The notes under the pieces: generated by a model
What the model saw: the letters and a program-made list of their open reading frames with translations, nothing else
Databases searched by the model: none
What the model was told of the DNA's origin: nothing
Shown: positions 1 through 8,524 of the stretch, piece after piece
Layout of the letters: each line of letters starts with the position of its first letter
Numbering within the stretch: the first letter of the stretch is position 1
From: CAWEHU01 sp963808965
Lineage (GTDB): Bacteria; Pseudomonadota; Alphaproteobacteria; Acetobacterales; Acetobacteraceae
Reading direction: 5' to 3'
Assembly (NCBI GenBank): GCA_963808965.1
Contig: CAWEHU010000018.1
Span: 1-64,000 of the forward strand
DNA length: 64,000 nt
Made by a program: the position numbers and the translations under genes

Positions 1-1
1 T

Positions 2-221
2 AGCGTCAGCTCGGCGCAGCGCATCTGGCGCAGCCACGGCCTTCAACCGCATCGCATGCGGACCTTCAAGCTGTCCACGGACCCGAGATTCGCCCGAGAA
101 GGTCGCGATACTGTCGGCCTCTATGTCGATCCGCCGGCGCATGCCGTGGTGCTGTCGGTCGGCAAGAAGAACCGCAGCCCAAGCACCGCATCCTCGTCCG
201 CCCCGCCAGAAAGGGGGTGAC
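2..221 (+). pseudogene. IS630-family transposase fragment
   Basis: An open frame entering from the left edge and ending in TGA at 219-221 reads like the central part of IS630-family transposases, with the recognisable strings RTFKLSTDPRFA, GLYVDPPAHAVVLSV and then GKK where the family usually has DEK. The catalytic acidic residue of that DEK block is therefore Gly here. The match is lost after about position 180. Only about 70 codons are present and the 5' part lies outside the window, so I read it as a decayed insertion-sequence remnant. No terminal inverted repeat was recognised. The following 222-457 stretch holds no gene I can support. Confidence 0.65.
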
Positions 222-457
222 CCTATCGGCAGCCATCGTGACCCGCCAGAAACCCGCCCTTGACGCAAGTCCTAACGAACCGTGTCGGTGACCTCGTTGT
301 TTCGGCTGAAGGCGAGTGACCTCGCACTTCGGTCCACACGTCGAGGCGCCCACCCCGAACACAATCATGAGGCTTCGACCTCGGAGAGGACCCTGACCTC
401 GGCACGGATGATGACACTGGAGTTGACCGCCACCCGCGATCGAACGGCCGAAACACA

Positions 458-812
458 ATGACGGGGCTTCCGGGCGGCGCGCCAACCTTCCTCTCCGGGT
501 CGGCCCTCGCGTTCATCGTGCTCGGCAGTGTCTTGGAGGGAATCCCGGCCATCATACTCTTCGGTCCGTTGCTTTTCCCGATTGCACACCAGGTCGGGAA
601 TCACGAGGTGCACTATGCCATGGTGGTCGTGCTGGCGATGGGAGTCGGCCTCTTCGCTCCGCCCTTCGGCGTCGGCTACTACCGCCGCCTGCGCGATCAG
701 CGGCATCAGCCCCGACGCACGCATGAAGCCGATCGCCGGCTACGTCATCGCCTTGCTTGCAGGCCTGATCCTTCTCGCCGCGATCCCCTGGATCTCCATC
801 GGCTTTCTCTGA
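458..812 (+). pseudogene. TRAP transporter large permease (DctM), C-terminal remnant
   Basis: From about 490 the frame reads like the last transmembrane part of DctM-type permeases: VLGSVLEGIPAIILFGPLLFP, HEVHYAMVVVLAMGVGLFAPP and GVGYY. The protein continues one frame over as ACAISGISPDARMKPIAGY and ends IPWISIGFL with TGA at 810-812. One extra C near 681 (TACTAC-C-GCCGCC) explains the shift. DctM proteins are usually above 400 residues and only about 110 remain, with IS630 debris upstream, so this is a truncated gene and not only a sequencing error. DctM is the membrane channel subunit of periplasmic-binding-protein-dependent TRAP uptake systems. No DctP or DctQ partner is visible. Confidence 0.8.
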
Positions 813-876
813 GGTGACACCCACGCGCCGGCGGCTCGTCGACGGACGTCCGACCTAACTGGAAATGAGAGCGAAA

Positions 877-2547
877 ATGTCCGAGATCAATGACGCTACC
901 GACACCTTCGACTACGTGATTATCGGGGCCGGAGCCGCGGGATGCATCCTGGCGAACCGTCTAACTGAGGATGGCCGGGCCACGGTCTGCCTGCTGGAAG
1001 CCGGCCCGAGGGACTGGCATCCGTTCCTTCACATTCCGGCGGGATTCATCAAGGTTCTGTTTGATCCCGCATTCACGTGGCAATTTTCGAGCGAACCGAC
1101 CGCCAACACAAACCAGCGCCGTATTCCGATCCCGCAGGGCCGCACGCTTGGAGGTTCAACTTCGATCAACGGGCTTGCGTATAACCGCGGACAGCCCTCG
1201 GACTTCGACGAATGGGCGGCGGCCGGCAACCCAGGATGGGGGTATGAGGACGTGCTCCCCTACTTCAAGCGCTCAGAGCGAAAAATAGGCTCATATGATG
1301 ACGCCTTCCGCGGGCGATCGGGCGAACAACCTGTGACGGACATGGATTGGTTTCATCCCGTCTGCGAAGCCTTCATTGTCGGGGCTGCCGCGCAAGGCAT
1401 GCCACGAAACCCGGACTACAACGGCAGCACTCAAGAGGGTGTCGGCTATTATCAGCGCACTATCATGAACGGCTGGCGGCAGAGCACCGCCCGCGCCTTC
1501 CTTCGTCCGGTCAGAAAGCGGGCGAACCTGGAGCTGCGGACCAGAGCCCAGGCCACGGCCATCTTGTTCGACGGGAAACGTGCGACCGGGGTCCGCTATG
1601 CCTTCGGCCGCAGCCGGAAGGAGCCACGCGAAGTGCGCGCGAGACGCGAGGTCATCGTGTGCAGCGGCGCCATCAACACGCCCAGGCTGCTGCACATTTC
1701 GGGGGTTGGTCCGGCATCGGTGCTTCAATCTATCAACGTCCCGGTGGTGCACGAACTGCCCGGAGTAGGCGAGAATCTGAAGGACCATTTCTCGATCCGC
1801 ATGGTGGCCAAGGTGAAGGACAGCGTCACGCTGAATGAGCTGGCGCGAGGGATCCGTCTTGGAGGTCAGATTGCACGATGGATGGTCGGCCTCCCCAACA
1901 TACTCGCGCTCAGTCCATCCCTGGTGCACTGGTTCTGGAGGTCGAGGGAGGGACTGAACGCTCCTGACATCCAGGGTGTGTTCACGCCGGCGAGCTATCG
2001 TGAGGGCTATATCGGCGTGCTCGACGAGTATCCTGGCATGACTTGCGGGGTATGGCAGCATCGACCGCAAAGTACAGGTTACGTGCGCGCCCGCTCATCC
2101 GATCCCTTCGATGATCCGGTGGTGCAGCCGAATTACCTCGAGGCCCCGTACGACCGGCAGGTCCTTCTCGGGGGCATGCGGGTGGCGCGCCAGCTGCTTC
2201 GCACGCCGGAATTGGCCAAGTTCTTCGACACCGAGACGATGCCGGGTGAAGGCGTCACCAGTGACGACGAGCTGCTCGATTACGCCCGGCGCTTCGGCGT
2301 GTCCTCCTACCACGTCATGGGCACCTCGCGTATGGGCCGGTCGAGCGATCCGATGACAGTGGTCGACGACCAATTGCGCGTGCACGGGGTAGCAGGGCTG
2401 CGCATCGTAGACGCCTCCATCATGCCGAACATGCCGTCCGCCAACACCTGCGCCTCGACGATGATGATCGCCGAGAAAGCGGCGGACATGATCAGAGGAC
2501 TGCCGCCTCTTGCGTCCGAAAGCGCGGCAAAGGCAGCCGCCGCCTAG
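877..2547 (+). CDS. GMC-family FAD oxidoreductase (choline-dehydrogenase-like)
   Basis: A 556-residue flavoprotein of the glucose-methanol-choline family, predicted to oxidise an alcohol group. The FAD-binding GAGAAG is at residues 17-22, and the second GMC signature reads INTPRLLHISGVGP. The C-terminal active site has SSYHVMGTSRMG (catalytic His near 480) followed by PNMPSANTCAST with the usual Asn. Family length is normal (530-570). An in-frame ATG at 865 would add four residues; I prefer 877 because a GAGAG purine run lies 5 nt upstream. The gene ends 45 bp before an M29-like gene on the same strand, so the two may be co-transcribed. The substrate cannot be read from sequence; choline dehydrogenase is only the nearest familiar label. 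Confidence 0.88.
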   Translation: MSEINDATDTFDYVIIGAGAAGCILANRLTEDGRATVCLLEAGPRDWHPFLHIPAGFIKVLFDPAFTWQFSSEPTANTNQRRIPIPQGRTLGGSTSINGLAYNRGQPSDFDEWAAAGNPGWGYEDVLPYFKRSERKIGSYDDAFRGRSGEQPVTDMDWFHPVCEAFIVGAAAQGMPRNPDYNGSTQEGVGYYQRTIMNGWRQSTARAFLRPVRKRANLELRTRAQATAILFDGKRATGVRYAFGRSRKEPREVRARREVIVCSGAINTPRLLHISGVGPASVLQSINVPVVHELPGVGENLKDHFSIRMVAKVKDSVTLNELARGIRLGGQIARWMVGLPNILALSPSLVHWFWRSREGLNAPDIQGVFTPASYREGYIGVLDEYPGMTCGVWQHRPQSTGYVRARSSDPFDDPVVQPNYLEAPYDRQVLLGGMRVARQLLRTPELAKFFDTETMPGEGVTSDDELLDYARRFGVSSYHVMGTSRMGRSSDPMTVVDDQLRVHGVAGLRIVDASIMPNMPSANTCASTMMIAEKAADMIRGLPPLASESAAKAAAA

Positions 2548-2592
2548 GGGCAGCGGATTGCGTTCCAACACTTGACTTGGGAGTCACTCATT

Positions 2593-3579
2593 ATGAAAGA
2601 AGTCGAACTGCAGCGTTGCGCTCGTGCGGCCCTCGAGCAGTGTGGCCACGTAAAGCCAAACGAACGGGTATTGATCGTGACGGACACGATGCGTGACCAG
2701 TCCGTCGCCCATGCGCTCATGGCGGCCGCCATGGCGGCGCAAGCCGAGCCGGTCCTCATGGTCATGCCGACGCGGCGCAGCAGCCCGCAAGAGCCCCCGG
2801 CGGCGGTCCGGGCGGCCATGCAGGCGGCGGATCTGGCGTTCCTTTACACGACCTATTCGCTGACCCATTCCTCGGCTCGGGTCGCGGCGCAGCAGGCCGG
2901 CGCGCGGATCATCACGATGCCCGGGGTGACCGAGGACGGGTTCCTACGGACCCTCTCGGTGGACATAGACCGTCTGGTCAGCCTGACCAACCGCTTGGCA
3001 GATCGCGTGGCGCGGGCGCGGAGCGCTCGGGTGACCACCGAACTGGGCACCGATATGCGCTACGAGCTGGAGCATCCCCTCGCGACGCTTGATGGGGTCG
3101 CCAAGAATCCCGGCGACCTCGACGCCTTCCCTCCCGGCCTGTTTCTCAGTGTGCCACGGGCCAAGAGCGCATCGGGCGTGGCCGTCGTGGATGGTTCGAT
3201 CACGCAAGTCGGCCGCGTGACATCGCCGGTGAGGATGTCGTTCGAGAACGGTCGTCTCGTCGCGATCGAAGGCGGCAACGAGGCAACCCGGCTGTCCAAT
3301 CTGCTGGCGTCACTCGATGACCCGAACGCCTACGAGTTCGCCGCCTGGGGTATCGGAACGAATCCGGGAGCCGCGCTCATCGGCGAGGACCCGAGTTTTG
3401 AAGGCGAGCGGGTGTACGGGTGGACGCACGTCAGCACCGGAAGCAGCGCAACGCTGCCCGGCGGCACGGTGCAGTCCAAGATCCATCTGGACGGAATCAT
3501 CAGCCAGCCAACGATTTTCCTGGATGACGAGATGATCCTCGAGAGCGGGAAATTTGTCGGCGAGTTTGCCCAGGGATAG
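2593..3579 (+). CDS. M29-aminopeptidase / NicX-like metalloprotein
   Basis: A 328-residue protein resembling the M29 (aminopeptidase T) fold that also contains 2,5-dihydroxypyridine 5,6-dioxygenase (NicX). The C-terminal half carries the features I recognise: GIGTNPGA, then EGERVYGWTHVSTGSS, SKIHLDGIISQPTIF and a final LESGKF. ATG 2593 is preferred over TTG 2572 because GGGAG at 2580-2584 is well spaced from it. Within this fold, peptidase and ring-cleaving dioxygenase members cannot be separated without alignment of metal ligands. The location behind a GMC oxidoreductase in a genome rich in aromatic catabolism makes a catabolic role as likely as peptide hydrolysis. After the stop, an imperfect hairpin (3581-3603, arms CAGCCG/CGGCTG) could be a weak terminator. 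Confidence 0.7.
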   Translation: MKEVELQRCARAALEQCGHVKPNERVLIVTDTMRDQSVAHALMAAAMAAQAEPVLMVMPTRRSSPQEPPAAVRAAMQAADLAFLYTTYSLTHSSARVAAQQAGARIITMPGVTEDGFLRTLSVDIDRLVSLTNRLADRVARARSARVTTELGTDMRYELEHPLATLDGVAKNPGDLDAFPPGLFLSVPRAKSASGVAVVDGSITQVGRVTSPVRMSFENGRLVAIEGGNEATRLSNLLASLDDPNAYEFAAWGIGTNPGAALIGEDPSFEGERVYGWTHVSTGSSATLPGGTVQSKIHLDGIISQPTIFLDDEMILESGKFVGEFAQG

Positions 3580-3737
3580 TCAGCCGCCGTTTCATAACGG
3601 CTGGGGCAGGGCCGAAGTGGAGAGGCAGTTCCAGTACCTGCCGACATTCAAGCGGCGGTTATCCAGTGGTCACGTGTATTACCCGTGCGCAGTGCAGGCG
3701 GGTATGAAGGTAAGAAAGTTCATTCCAGATGCAGTAA

Positions 3738-4970
3738 TCACGTCTTCACCAGAGGACAGCCGCCCTCGCTCATGGGCCGCCAGATCTTGTCCGCCGGCAA
3801 GCTCTCCAGCAGCTTGTAATAATCCCACGGAGCCTTGCTCTCGGCTGGTGATTTTACCTGGAACAGATAGGCCGGGCACATGTAGCGCCCGTCCTCCCGG
3901 ATGGTCGCCGGGCCGAACGCATCATCATCACACGGCATAGCCTTCATCTGCGCGACAACCGCCTTGCCGTCCGCCTTGGCCTTGTCCACGCCCATCGCAG
4001 CGACGGTTTTCAGGTAATGCAGCGTCCCGGCGTAGCATCCGGCGTGGTCCATGTTGGGGTATTGCGTCGGGTTCTGATCGCGCAGGAGGCGCCGTGTGAA
4101 GGCGCGCGTGCGGTCGTTCAGATCCCAATAGAAGGGTGAGCAGAGCACGATTCCCTGCGCTTCGTTGAGGCCGAGCCCATGCACGTCGGGGATGAACATC
4201 TCCAGCGCCGTGAGGCGCATACTGGAGTTCAGGCCGAACTCGCGGGCCTGCTTGATGCAGTTGATGAGGTCGGCTCCGGCGTTGGCGAAGCCCAGCACCT
4301 TGGCCCCGCTCGACTGCGCCTGGAGCAGGAACGAAGAAAAATCGGCGGTGCCCGGGAATGGATAGGCGGCCGAGTCGAGCACCTTGCCACCGGCTTCGGT
4401 GACGAAGCGCGCGGTATCGCGCGCAAGCTGCTGACCGAAGACGTAATCGGCGTAGAGGATATACCAGGTATCCCCGCCCGCCTTGACGATGGCCGTGCCC
4501 TCGGCTTTCGAGAGCATGTAGGTATCGAACGTCCACTGGACGGTGTTGGGCGAGCACTGCGGCCCGGTCAGATCCGTGGTCGCGGCCGACGAGGTGACGA
4601 GCACCTTGTTCTTCTCGCGTGCGACACCGTTCACCGCCAACGCAACCGAGGAGTTCGGCAAGTCGAGCAGCATGTCCACGCCGCCCGTATCGCACCACTG
4701 TCGGGCGATCGAGGCGCCGACATCGGGCTTGTTCTGGTGATCGGCAAAAATCACGTCCACGGCGAAGCCGTGATCGCCGAATTCCTTGATCGCCTGCCGC
4801 GTCGCGGCCACCGATCCCGGTCCCCCGATGTCACGGAACGGGCCCGACTGATCGTTCAGCACGCCGATGCGGATGGTCTGGCTGGCCTGCGCCCGCGTCG
4901 CCCGGGGCGCAAGGGGAAGCGCAGTCGCGGTCATTGCTGTCGCGAGCAGGGTGCGTCTGGTAATCGGCAT
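3738..4970 (-). CDS. ABC transporter substrate-binding protein, LivK-like (paralogue 1)
   Basis: A 410-residue periplasmic binding protein of the branched-chain amino acid/amide type. It begins with a Tat-like signal (RRT at residues 5-7, hydrophobic stretch, likely cleavage after ATRAQA). The mature part opens TIRIGVLNDQSGPF, has ADHQNKPDVGASIARQW and NSSVALAVNGVAREKNK, and ends with the Cys-containing string EGGCPLVKT. Two close paralogues lie at 48395-49624 and 57770-58981. No permease or ATPase gene is adjacent, so it is an orphan binding protein in this window. The ligand is unknown. The paralogues sit beside aromatic-degradation genes, so an aromatic acid ligand is a reasonable guess. 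Strand and start are supported by a GGAAGGGGAG purine run just upstream of the ATG. Confidence 0.88.
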   Translation of the reverse strand: MPITRRTLLATAMTATALPLAPRATRAQASQTIRIGVLNDQSGPFRDIGGPGSVAATRQAIKEFGDHGFAVDVIFADHQNKPDVGASIARQWCDTGGVDMLLDLPNSSVALAVNGVAREKNKVLVTSSAATTDLTGPQCSPNTVQWTFDTYMLSKAEGTAIVKAGGDTWYILYADYVFGQQLARDTARFVTEAGGKVLDSAAYPFPGTADFSSFLLQAQSSGAKVLGFANAGADLINCIKQAREFGLNSSMRLTALEMFIPDVHGLGLNEAQGIVLCSPFYWDLNDRTRAFTRRLLRDQNPTQYPNMDHAGCYAGTLHYLKTVAAMGVDKAKADGKAVVAQMKAMPCDDDAFGPATIREDGRYMCPAYLFQVKSPAESKAPWDYYKLLESLPADKIWRPMSEGGCPLVKT

Positions 4971-5425
4971 CGAGGCTCCCCTTCCCTATGTGTCCACATG
5001 TTGCACAGCCGGGCGGGAAGGGAAAAGGCCGTTACGCCTCTCTCGTTCTCCTCCAAAGAATAAATCCGCAACCATGCCGGCCAGAAGCGTGAACCTGTGA
5101 GCTTGATTAAGCCACGCCGGGGAGCAGCTCGCGTGCGAAGCCGACCACGAGATACAAATCTGAAGGCCGTTTGCAGAATCTTGAAGCTGCCAATACGGTC
5201 AATGCTGGAGTTGGTAGGCACATGAGCTACTGTTCGCCGGGAACGTCATAGCCCTTCACTGTCCCCGCGCTCGCAAAAATCCAAAAAATCGGCTGGCAAT
5301 TCCGGTGGTCAGCTCCCGAGATAGAGGGCCAGCGGCGTGAGCGCGAGCAAGGACAGCGCCGCTGCGCCGATCCTGCCGATCCAACCTTTTCGCTGACGCC
5401 GGCGACCCACCCCTGATCGGGTTCT
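4971..5425. other. Gene-poor interval upstream of binding protein 1
   Basis: I find no supported gene here. A 43-codon minus-strand frame (5309-5440) would encode a basic N-terminus and one hydrophobic segment (ALSLLALTPLALYLGS), but nothing else supports it. At 5171-5202 the sequence resembles the palindromic operator at 50419-50451: it begins TTG-CAG, has GAAG in the middle and ends with the identical ten bases ATACGGTCAA. It could be a second site for the same regulator, about 200 bp upstream of the binding-protein start. Confidence 0.4.
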
Positions 5426-5843
5426 CTTGGCGACGCGCATCGGCGGCAACCGCGCCTGCTATCGGCCGAGCGATGACCGGGTGCAGATGCCCGCCCTTCG
5501 AGGCGTTCCGGGATGCCGTGGCCTACTACGCAACTCTTGCGCACGAGACGACGTACGCCAACAGCCATCCGAGCCGGTGCGGCCGTGACCTGAAGGGGCG
5601 CTTCGGTGACGAAGCTTACGCCGCAGAGGAAGTTTATTTGCGGAACTCGGCGCGGCTTTCGTCTGCGCCGACCTGGCGCTGACGCCGGAGCCCCGGCCGG
5701 ACCATGCGGCCTATGTCGCGTCGTGGCTGAAGGTGCTGCGGAGCGACAAGCGGGCGATCTTTACGGCCGCAGCGAATGCGCAAGCCGCAGTGGACTGGAT
5801 GCACCACGGCAGGGCGCGGACTAAGAAGACGCGCGAAGTGTGA
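5426..5843 (+). pseudogene. ArdC-like antirestriction protein, C-terminal remnant
   Basis: Three consecutive reading frames together give the C-terminal domain of ArdC-type proteins (ssDNA-binding plus zincin-like domain, carried by plasmids and integrative elements). In order they are RIGGNRACYRPSDDRVQMP, then PPFEAFRDAVAYYATLAHET, DLKGRFGDEAYAAEE, then AELGAAFVCADLALTPEP and WLKVLRSDKRAIFTAAANAQ. Frameshifts fall near 5492 (an extra C in ATGCCCG) and near 5640. The zincin motif HETxH reads HETTY here, so the second zinc His is lost. The N-terminal domain is absent. Truncation, two frameshifts and loss of a ligand together indicate a dead gene. Confidence 0.75.
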
Positions 5844-6060
5844 CCGCCGCTGCAGCCGGCAAGAGCGTCGTTCTGGTGGACCTTGATCCCCAGGGTACGC
5901 TTCGGGGATGGTGGAACCATCGTACCGAAGGAGCCCAGGGCGATCCCAACTCGGCGCTGGCGGCTCCTGCCCCTGCTCGGATGGCGGAGGCTCTGGAGCA
6001 GCTCCGGAATGCTGGCACTGACTTGTGCATCGCTTCGGCCGCACCGGCACCCGCAACGGA
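5840..6060 (+). pseudogene. ParA-like partition ATPase fragment
   Basis: The frame beginning at the GTG that overlaps the ardC remnant stop reads TAAAAGKSVVLVDLDPQG followed by LRGWWNHRT and then ARMAEALEQLRNAGTDLCI. This is the start-to-middle of small plasmid-type ParA proteins, in which the VVLVDLDPQG string is the A' motif. The KGGVGKT Walker A box that should precede it is missing, and the homology stops after about 70 codons, so both ends have been lost. It is joined directly to the ardC remnant and followed by a small ribbon-helix-helix frame. The three look like one partition/anti-restriction region collapsed by deletion. Confidence 0.7.
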
Positions 6061-6080
6061 TCACCTGCAGGGGAGGGTAG

Positions 6081-6275
6081 GGGGACATCAAGGCTGCCAC
6101 GATTGGCACCACGGTCTATTTGCTGCCGAGGGAACACAAGCGCGTTCAGCGCCTGGCGCTGGACCTCGACGTCCCATCCGTCCACGAGCTGCTGCTCACC
6201 AGCTTAGATCGCCTACTAGCCGAGCAGGAGAACCGCCGGTCGAACGTTAGGCCTCTACGCCCCAAGAAGACCTAG
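6081..6275 (+). pseudogene. Ribbon-helix-helix partition partner remnant
   Basis: A 64-codon frame ends at TAG 6273-6275 and encodes IKAATIGTTVYLLPREHKRV followed by LALDLDVPSVHELLLTSLDR. It resembles the short ribbon-helix-helix proteins that often follow small ParA genes on alphaproteobacterial plasmids. The frame has no usable start codon: a stop (TAG 6078-6080) lies three codons before the conserved part begins. It has therefore lost its own initiation, or was fused to a lost upstream part. The body of the domain looks intact and could be functional if read through from an upstream start, but I expect a relic. Confidence 0.6.
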
Positions 6276-6325
6276 CGTCCAAGCATCCTAGGATGCACTC
6301 TCTTGTAACCGCTCCGGGGCGAGCA

Positions 6326-6462
6326 GTAAGCGCGACCAGACTCCACCTCCTCCGAGGTCCCCTCAACACTCTCTGCGACTCGGAGTGCGGACGGACGAGC
6401 GTGAAAGGTGAGCCTTATCCACAAGCGAGGCGCGTCATCCTATGGAGTCTGGTCGCGCATAC
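6326..6462. repeat. 137-bp element bounded by 20-bp inverted repeats
   Basis: The left arm (6326-6345, GTAAGCGCGACCAGACTCCA) and the right arm (6443-6462) are inverted copies that match at 19 of 20 positions, including 16 consecutive bases, and are separated by 97 bp without coding potential. Outside the arms the similarity stops at once. This is the architecture of a miniature inverted-repeat element or of the ends of a deleted transposon. It sits between the plasmid-gene remnants and the EF-G-like gene. No clear target-site duplication was seen. Confidence 0.55.
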
Positions 6463-6474
6463 AACGGCTAGCCG

Positions 6475-8454
6475 TCAGGCTGCCCCGCGCTCGATCTTGC
6501 CGCGCGCCTCCGCCAGGTGGTCGAACTGGTGCCGGTAACTGCCGAGGCCCATCGTCTGCGATCGCAGCTCGATGATGAGGTCGTGCAGTTCAGCCTGCGG
6601 CACCAGCGCCTCAACGTCGTCCCAGCCCGGCCAGCCGGGCCGCTCGGCGTAGCCCAGGATTTGCCCGCGCCGGCCGGTCAGGAGGCGCTGAGCCTTCGCG
6701 GTATATTCGTTCGGAACGCTGATCGTCACGCGGTCGATCGGTTCCAGCAGCACCGGATCGGCCTTGGCCAACCCCTCGGTCATCGCCATCCGCGTCGCTG
6801 ACTTGAATGCCATGTCCGAGCTGTCGACGGAGTGGAAGGTCCCATCCACGAGGGTCACGGCGATGTCCACGACAGGATAGCCGAACGGCCCCTTGCGAGC
6901 GGACTCCTCCGCGGCGTCGCCGACGGCCGGAATGTATTGCTTCGGGACGGCCCCTCCCACGATCCGGTCGGTGAAGAGGAACCCTTCGCCGCGCGCGCGG
7001 GGGGCGATGTCGATCTTCACATCGGCGAACTGACCGTGGCCGCCGGTCTGGCGTTTCAGCCGCGAGTGCTGGTGCACCGATCGCCGAATCGTCTCCTTGA
7101 ATGGCACACGCGGCCGGACGGTGCTGATCTTCAGATTGTAGGCCGTCGCCAAGCGCTCAACCGCCGCATTGAGGTGGATCTCGCCCTGACCGTGAAGCAC
7201 GGTCTCGCCGGTCTCCTGGTCATGCGTCACCTGGAGCGCCGGGTCCTCCTCGACTAGTTTTTGCAGCGCTCCCGAGAGCTTGACGTCGTCCTTGCGGTCC
7301 TGGGTGGCGATCGCGAGGGCGTAGACCGGGGGCAAGGCTTCCGGCCAGGGCAGGGGCTCGGGTGCCCCGGACGGCTTCAAGATCGCGCCCGTCGGCACCG
7401 CTTCCATCCGGCCTAGCGCCACCAGCTCCCCGGATTGCGCCTCGGCCACCTTCACCGATTCACCGGCCGGCATCCGGTAAATCGCGCCCACCCTCGTGCC
7501 GTTCAGCGTCGCCCCGTCCTTGAGGGCGCCGCGCCAGAGACGAGCATAGGAAAGCTTGCCGGTATGACCGGCGTGCACGGTTTTGAATACCTGGAGCAGG
7601 GTCTCGCCCTCGGCGGCAATCCCGCGCCGGGCCGCCGTTACTTCCGGGGCGGGCGCGTCATGGCGCAAGGCCTTCCAGAGCCGCCGGATGCCGTTCCCGT
7701 TCTCGGCCGACCCCAACAGCACCTCGACGACTGCGTTGGCCGCGAGATCCTTGCGGAGCTGGCCGTAAATTTCCTCGGAACTGGGCGGGATATCCTCGAG
7801 CACCTTCTCGAGAATGGCATCATCGTGGTCGGCCAATACTTCGAGCAGGCTCGCCCGCGCCTCCTTCTCTCGCTCCTGGATCGATGAGGGCAGCTGAACC
7901 AGCTCCGAAGCCTGGCCTTTGCGATACCGGTAGGCGCGCTCGCTCACCACGTCCACGTAGCCGGAGACGTTCTCGCCATCCCGGATCGGCACTTGGCGCA
8001 GAACGAGCGGCGATTTCGAGTAGGCCTGGAGCGCCGCCAGGGTGTCCTTCATCGGGCCATCCAGCGTGTCGATCTTGTTCACGAAGACAAGGTGCGGGAT
8101 GCCCTCTTCCTCGAGCAGTTTCAGCACCGGGGCGACGGTCAAGGCGCGCGCCGGCGATGGCTCGCAGACGACCACGGCGATATCGACGACGGACAGGGCG
8201 CAAGCGGTCTCGTGCGTGAATTCGACGGAACCGGGGCAGTCCAGGATCGCCCAGGGGTCGCCGAGATAGGTGCAGTGACCGAGCCGGGTCTCCGTGCTCA
8301 TGCTTCTGCTGCGCACGTCCCCCGCCTTGCGGAGAGCGGCCCCGGCCGCAGCCAGCAGTCCCTCGAACAGGGCAGACTTGCCGCTCCCGTATGGTCCGAC
8401 CAGCGCCACCGATCGAGGACGTGACCCATTGGATCGCGGGGCGGACTCCGACAT
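6475..8454 (-). CDS. EF-G-like translational GTPase (second EF-G paralogue)
   Basis: A 659-residue protein with the EF-G domain order: a GTPase domain, a beta-barrel domain (AEGETLLQVFKTVHAGHTGK onward), then domains III-V including RPRVPFKETIRRSVHQHSRL and a C-terminal region ending with LRSQTMGLGSYRHQFDHL. G1 is GPYGSGKS (residues 20-27) and G4 is NKID (126-129). G3 reads DCPGS (72-76), where canonical EF-G has DTPGH. The His that activates the hydrolytic water in EF-G is thus Ser here, and switch I lacks the usual RGITI. This is a divergent paralogue and not the housekeeping FusA. A GGGAGGG ribosome-binding site precedes ATG 8454. Its cellular role is not established from the sequence. Confidence 0.88.
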   Translation of the reverse strand: MSESAPRSNGSRPRSVALVGPYGSGKSALFEGLLAAAGAALRKAGDVRSRSMSTETRLGHCTYLGDPWAILDCPGSVEFTHETACALSVVDIAVVVCEPSPARALTVAPVLKLLEEEGIPHLVFVNKIDTLDGPMKDTLAALQAYSKSPLVLRQVPIRDGENVSGYVDVVSERAYRYRKGQASELVQLPSSIQEREKEARASLLEVLADHDDAILEKVLEDIPPSSEEIYGQLRKDLAANAVVEVLLGSAENGNGIRRLWKALRHDAPAPEVTAARRGIAAEGETLLQVFKTVHAGHTGKLSYARLWRGALKDGATLNGTRVGAIYRMPAGESVKVAEAQSGELVALGRMEAVPTGAILKPSGAPEPLPWPEALPPVYALAIATQDRKDDVKLSGALQKLVEEDPALQVTHDQETGETVLHGQGEIHLNAAVERLATAYNLKISTVRPRVPFKETIRRSVHQHSRLKRQTGGHGQFADVKIDIAPRARGEGFLFTDRIVGGAVPKQYIPAVGDAAEESARKGPFGYPVVDIAVTLVDGTFHSVDSSDMAFKSATRMAMTEGLAKADPVLLEPIDRVTISVPNEYTAKAQRLLTGRRGQILGYAERPGWPGWDDVEALVPQAELHDLIIELRSQTMGLGSYRHQFDHLAEARGKIERGAA

Positions 8455-8524
8455 CGCTTACCCTCCCGAGGACCGGCTGGCGGCCTTCACTGTATTTCGC
8501 CAGGGGGGTCTTGAGGATACGCGC

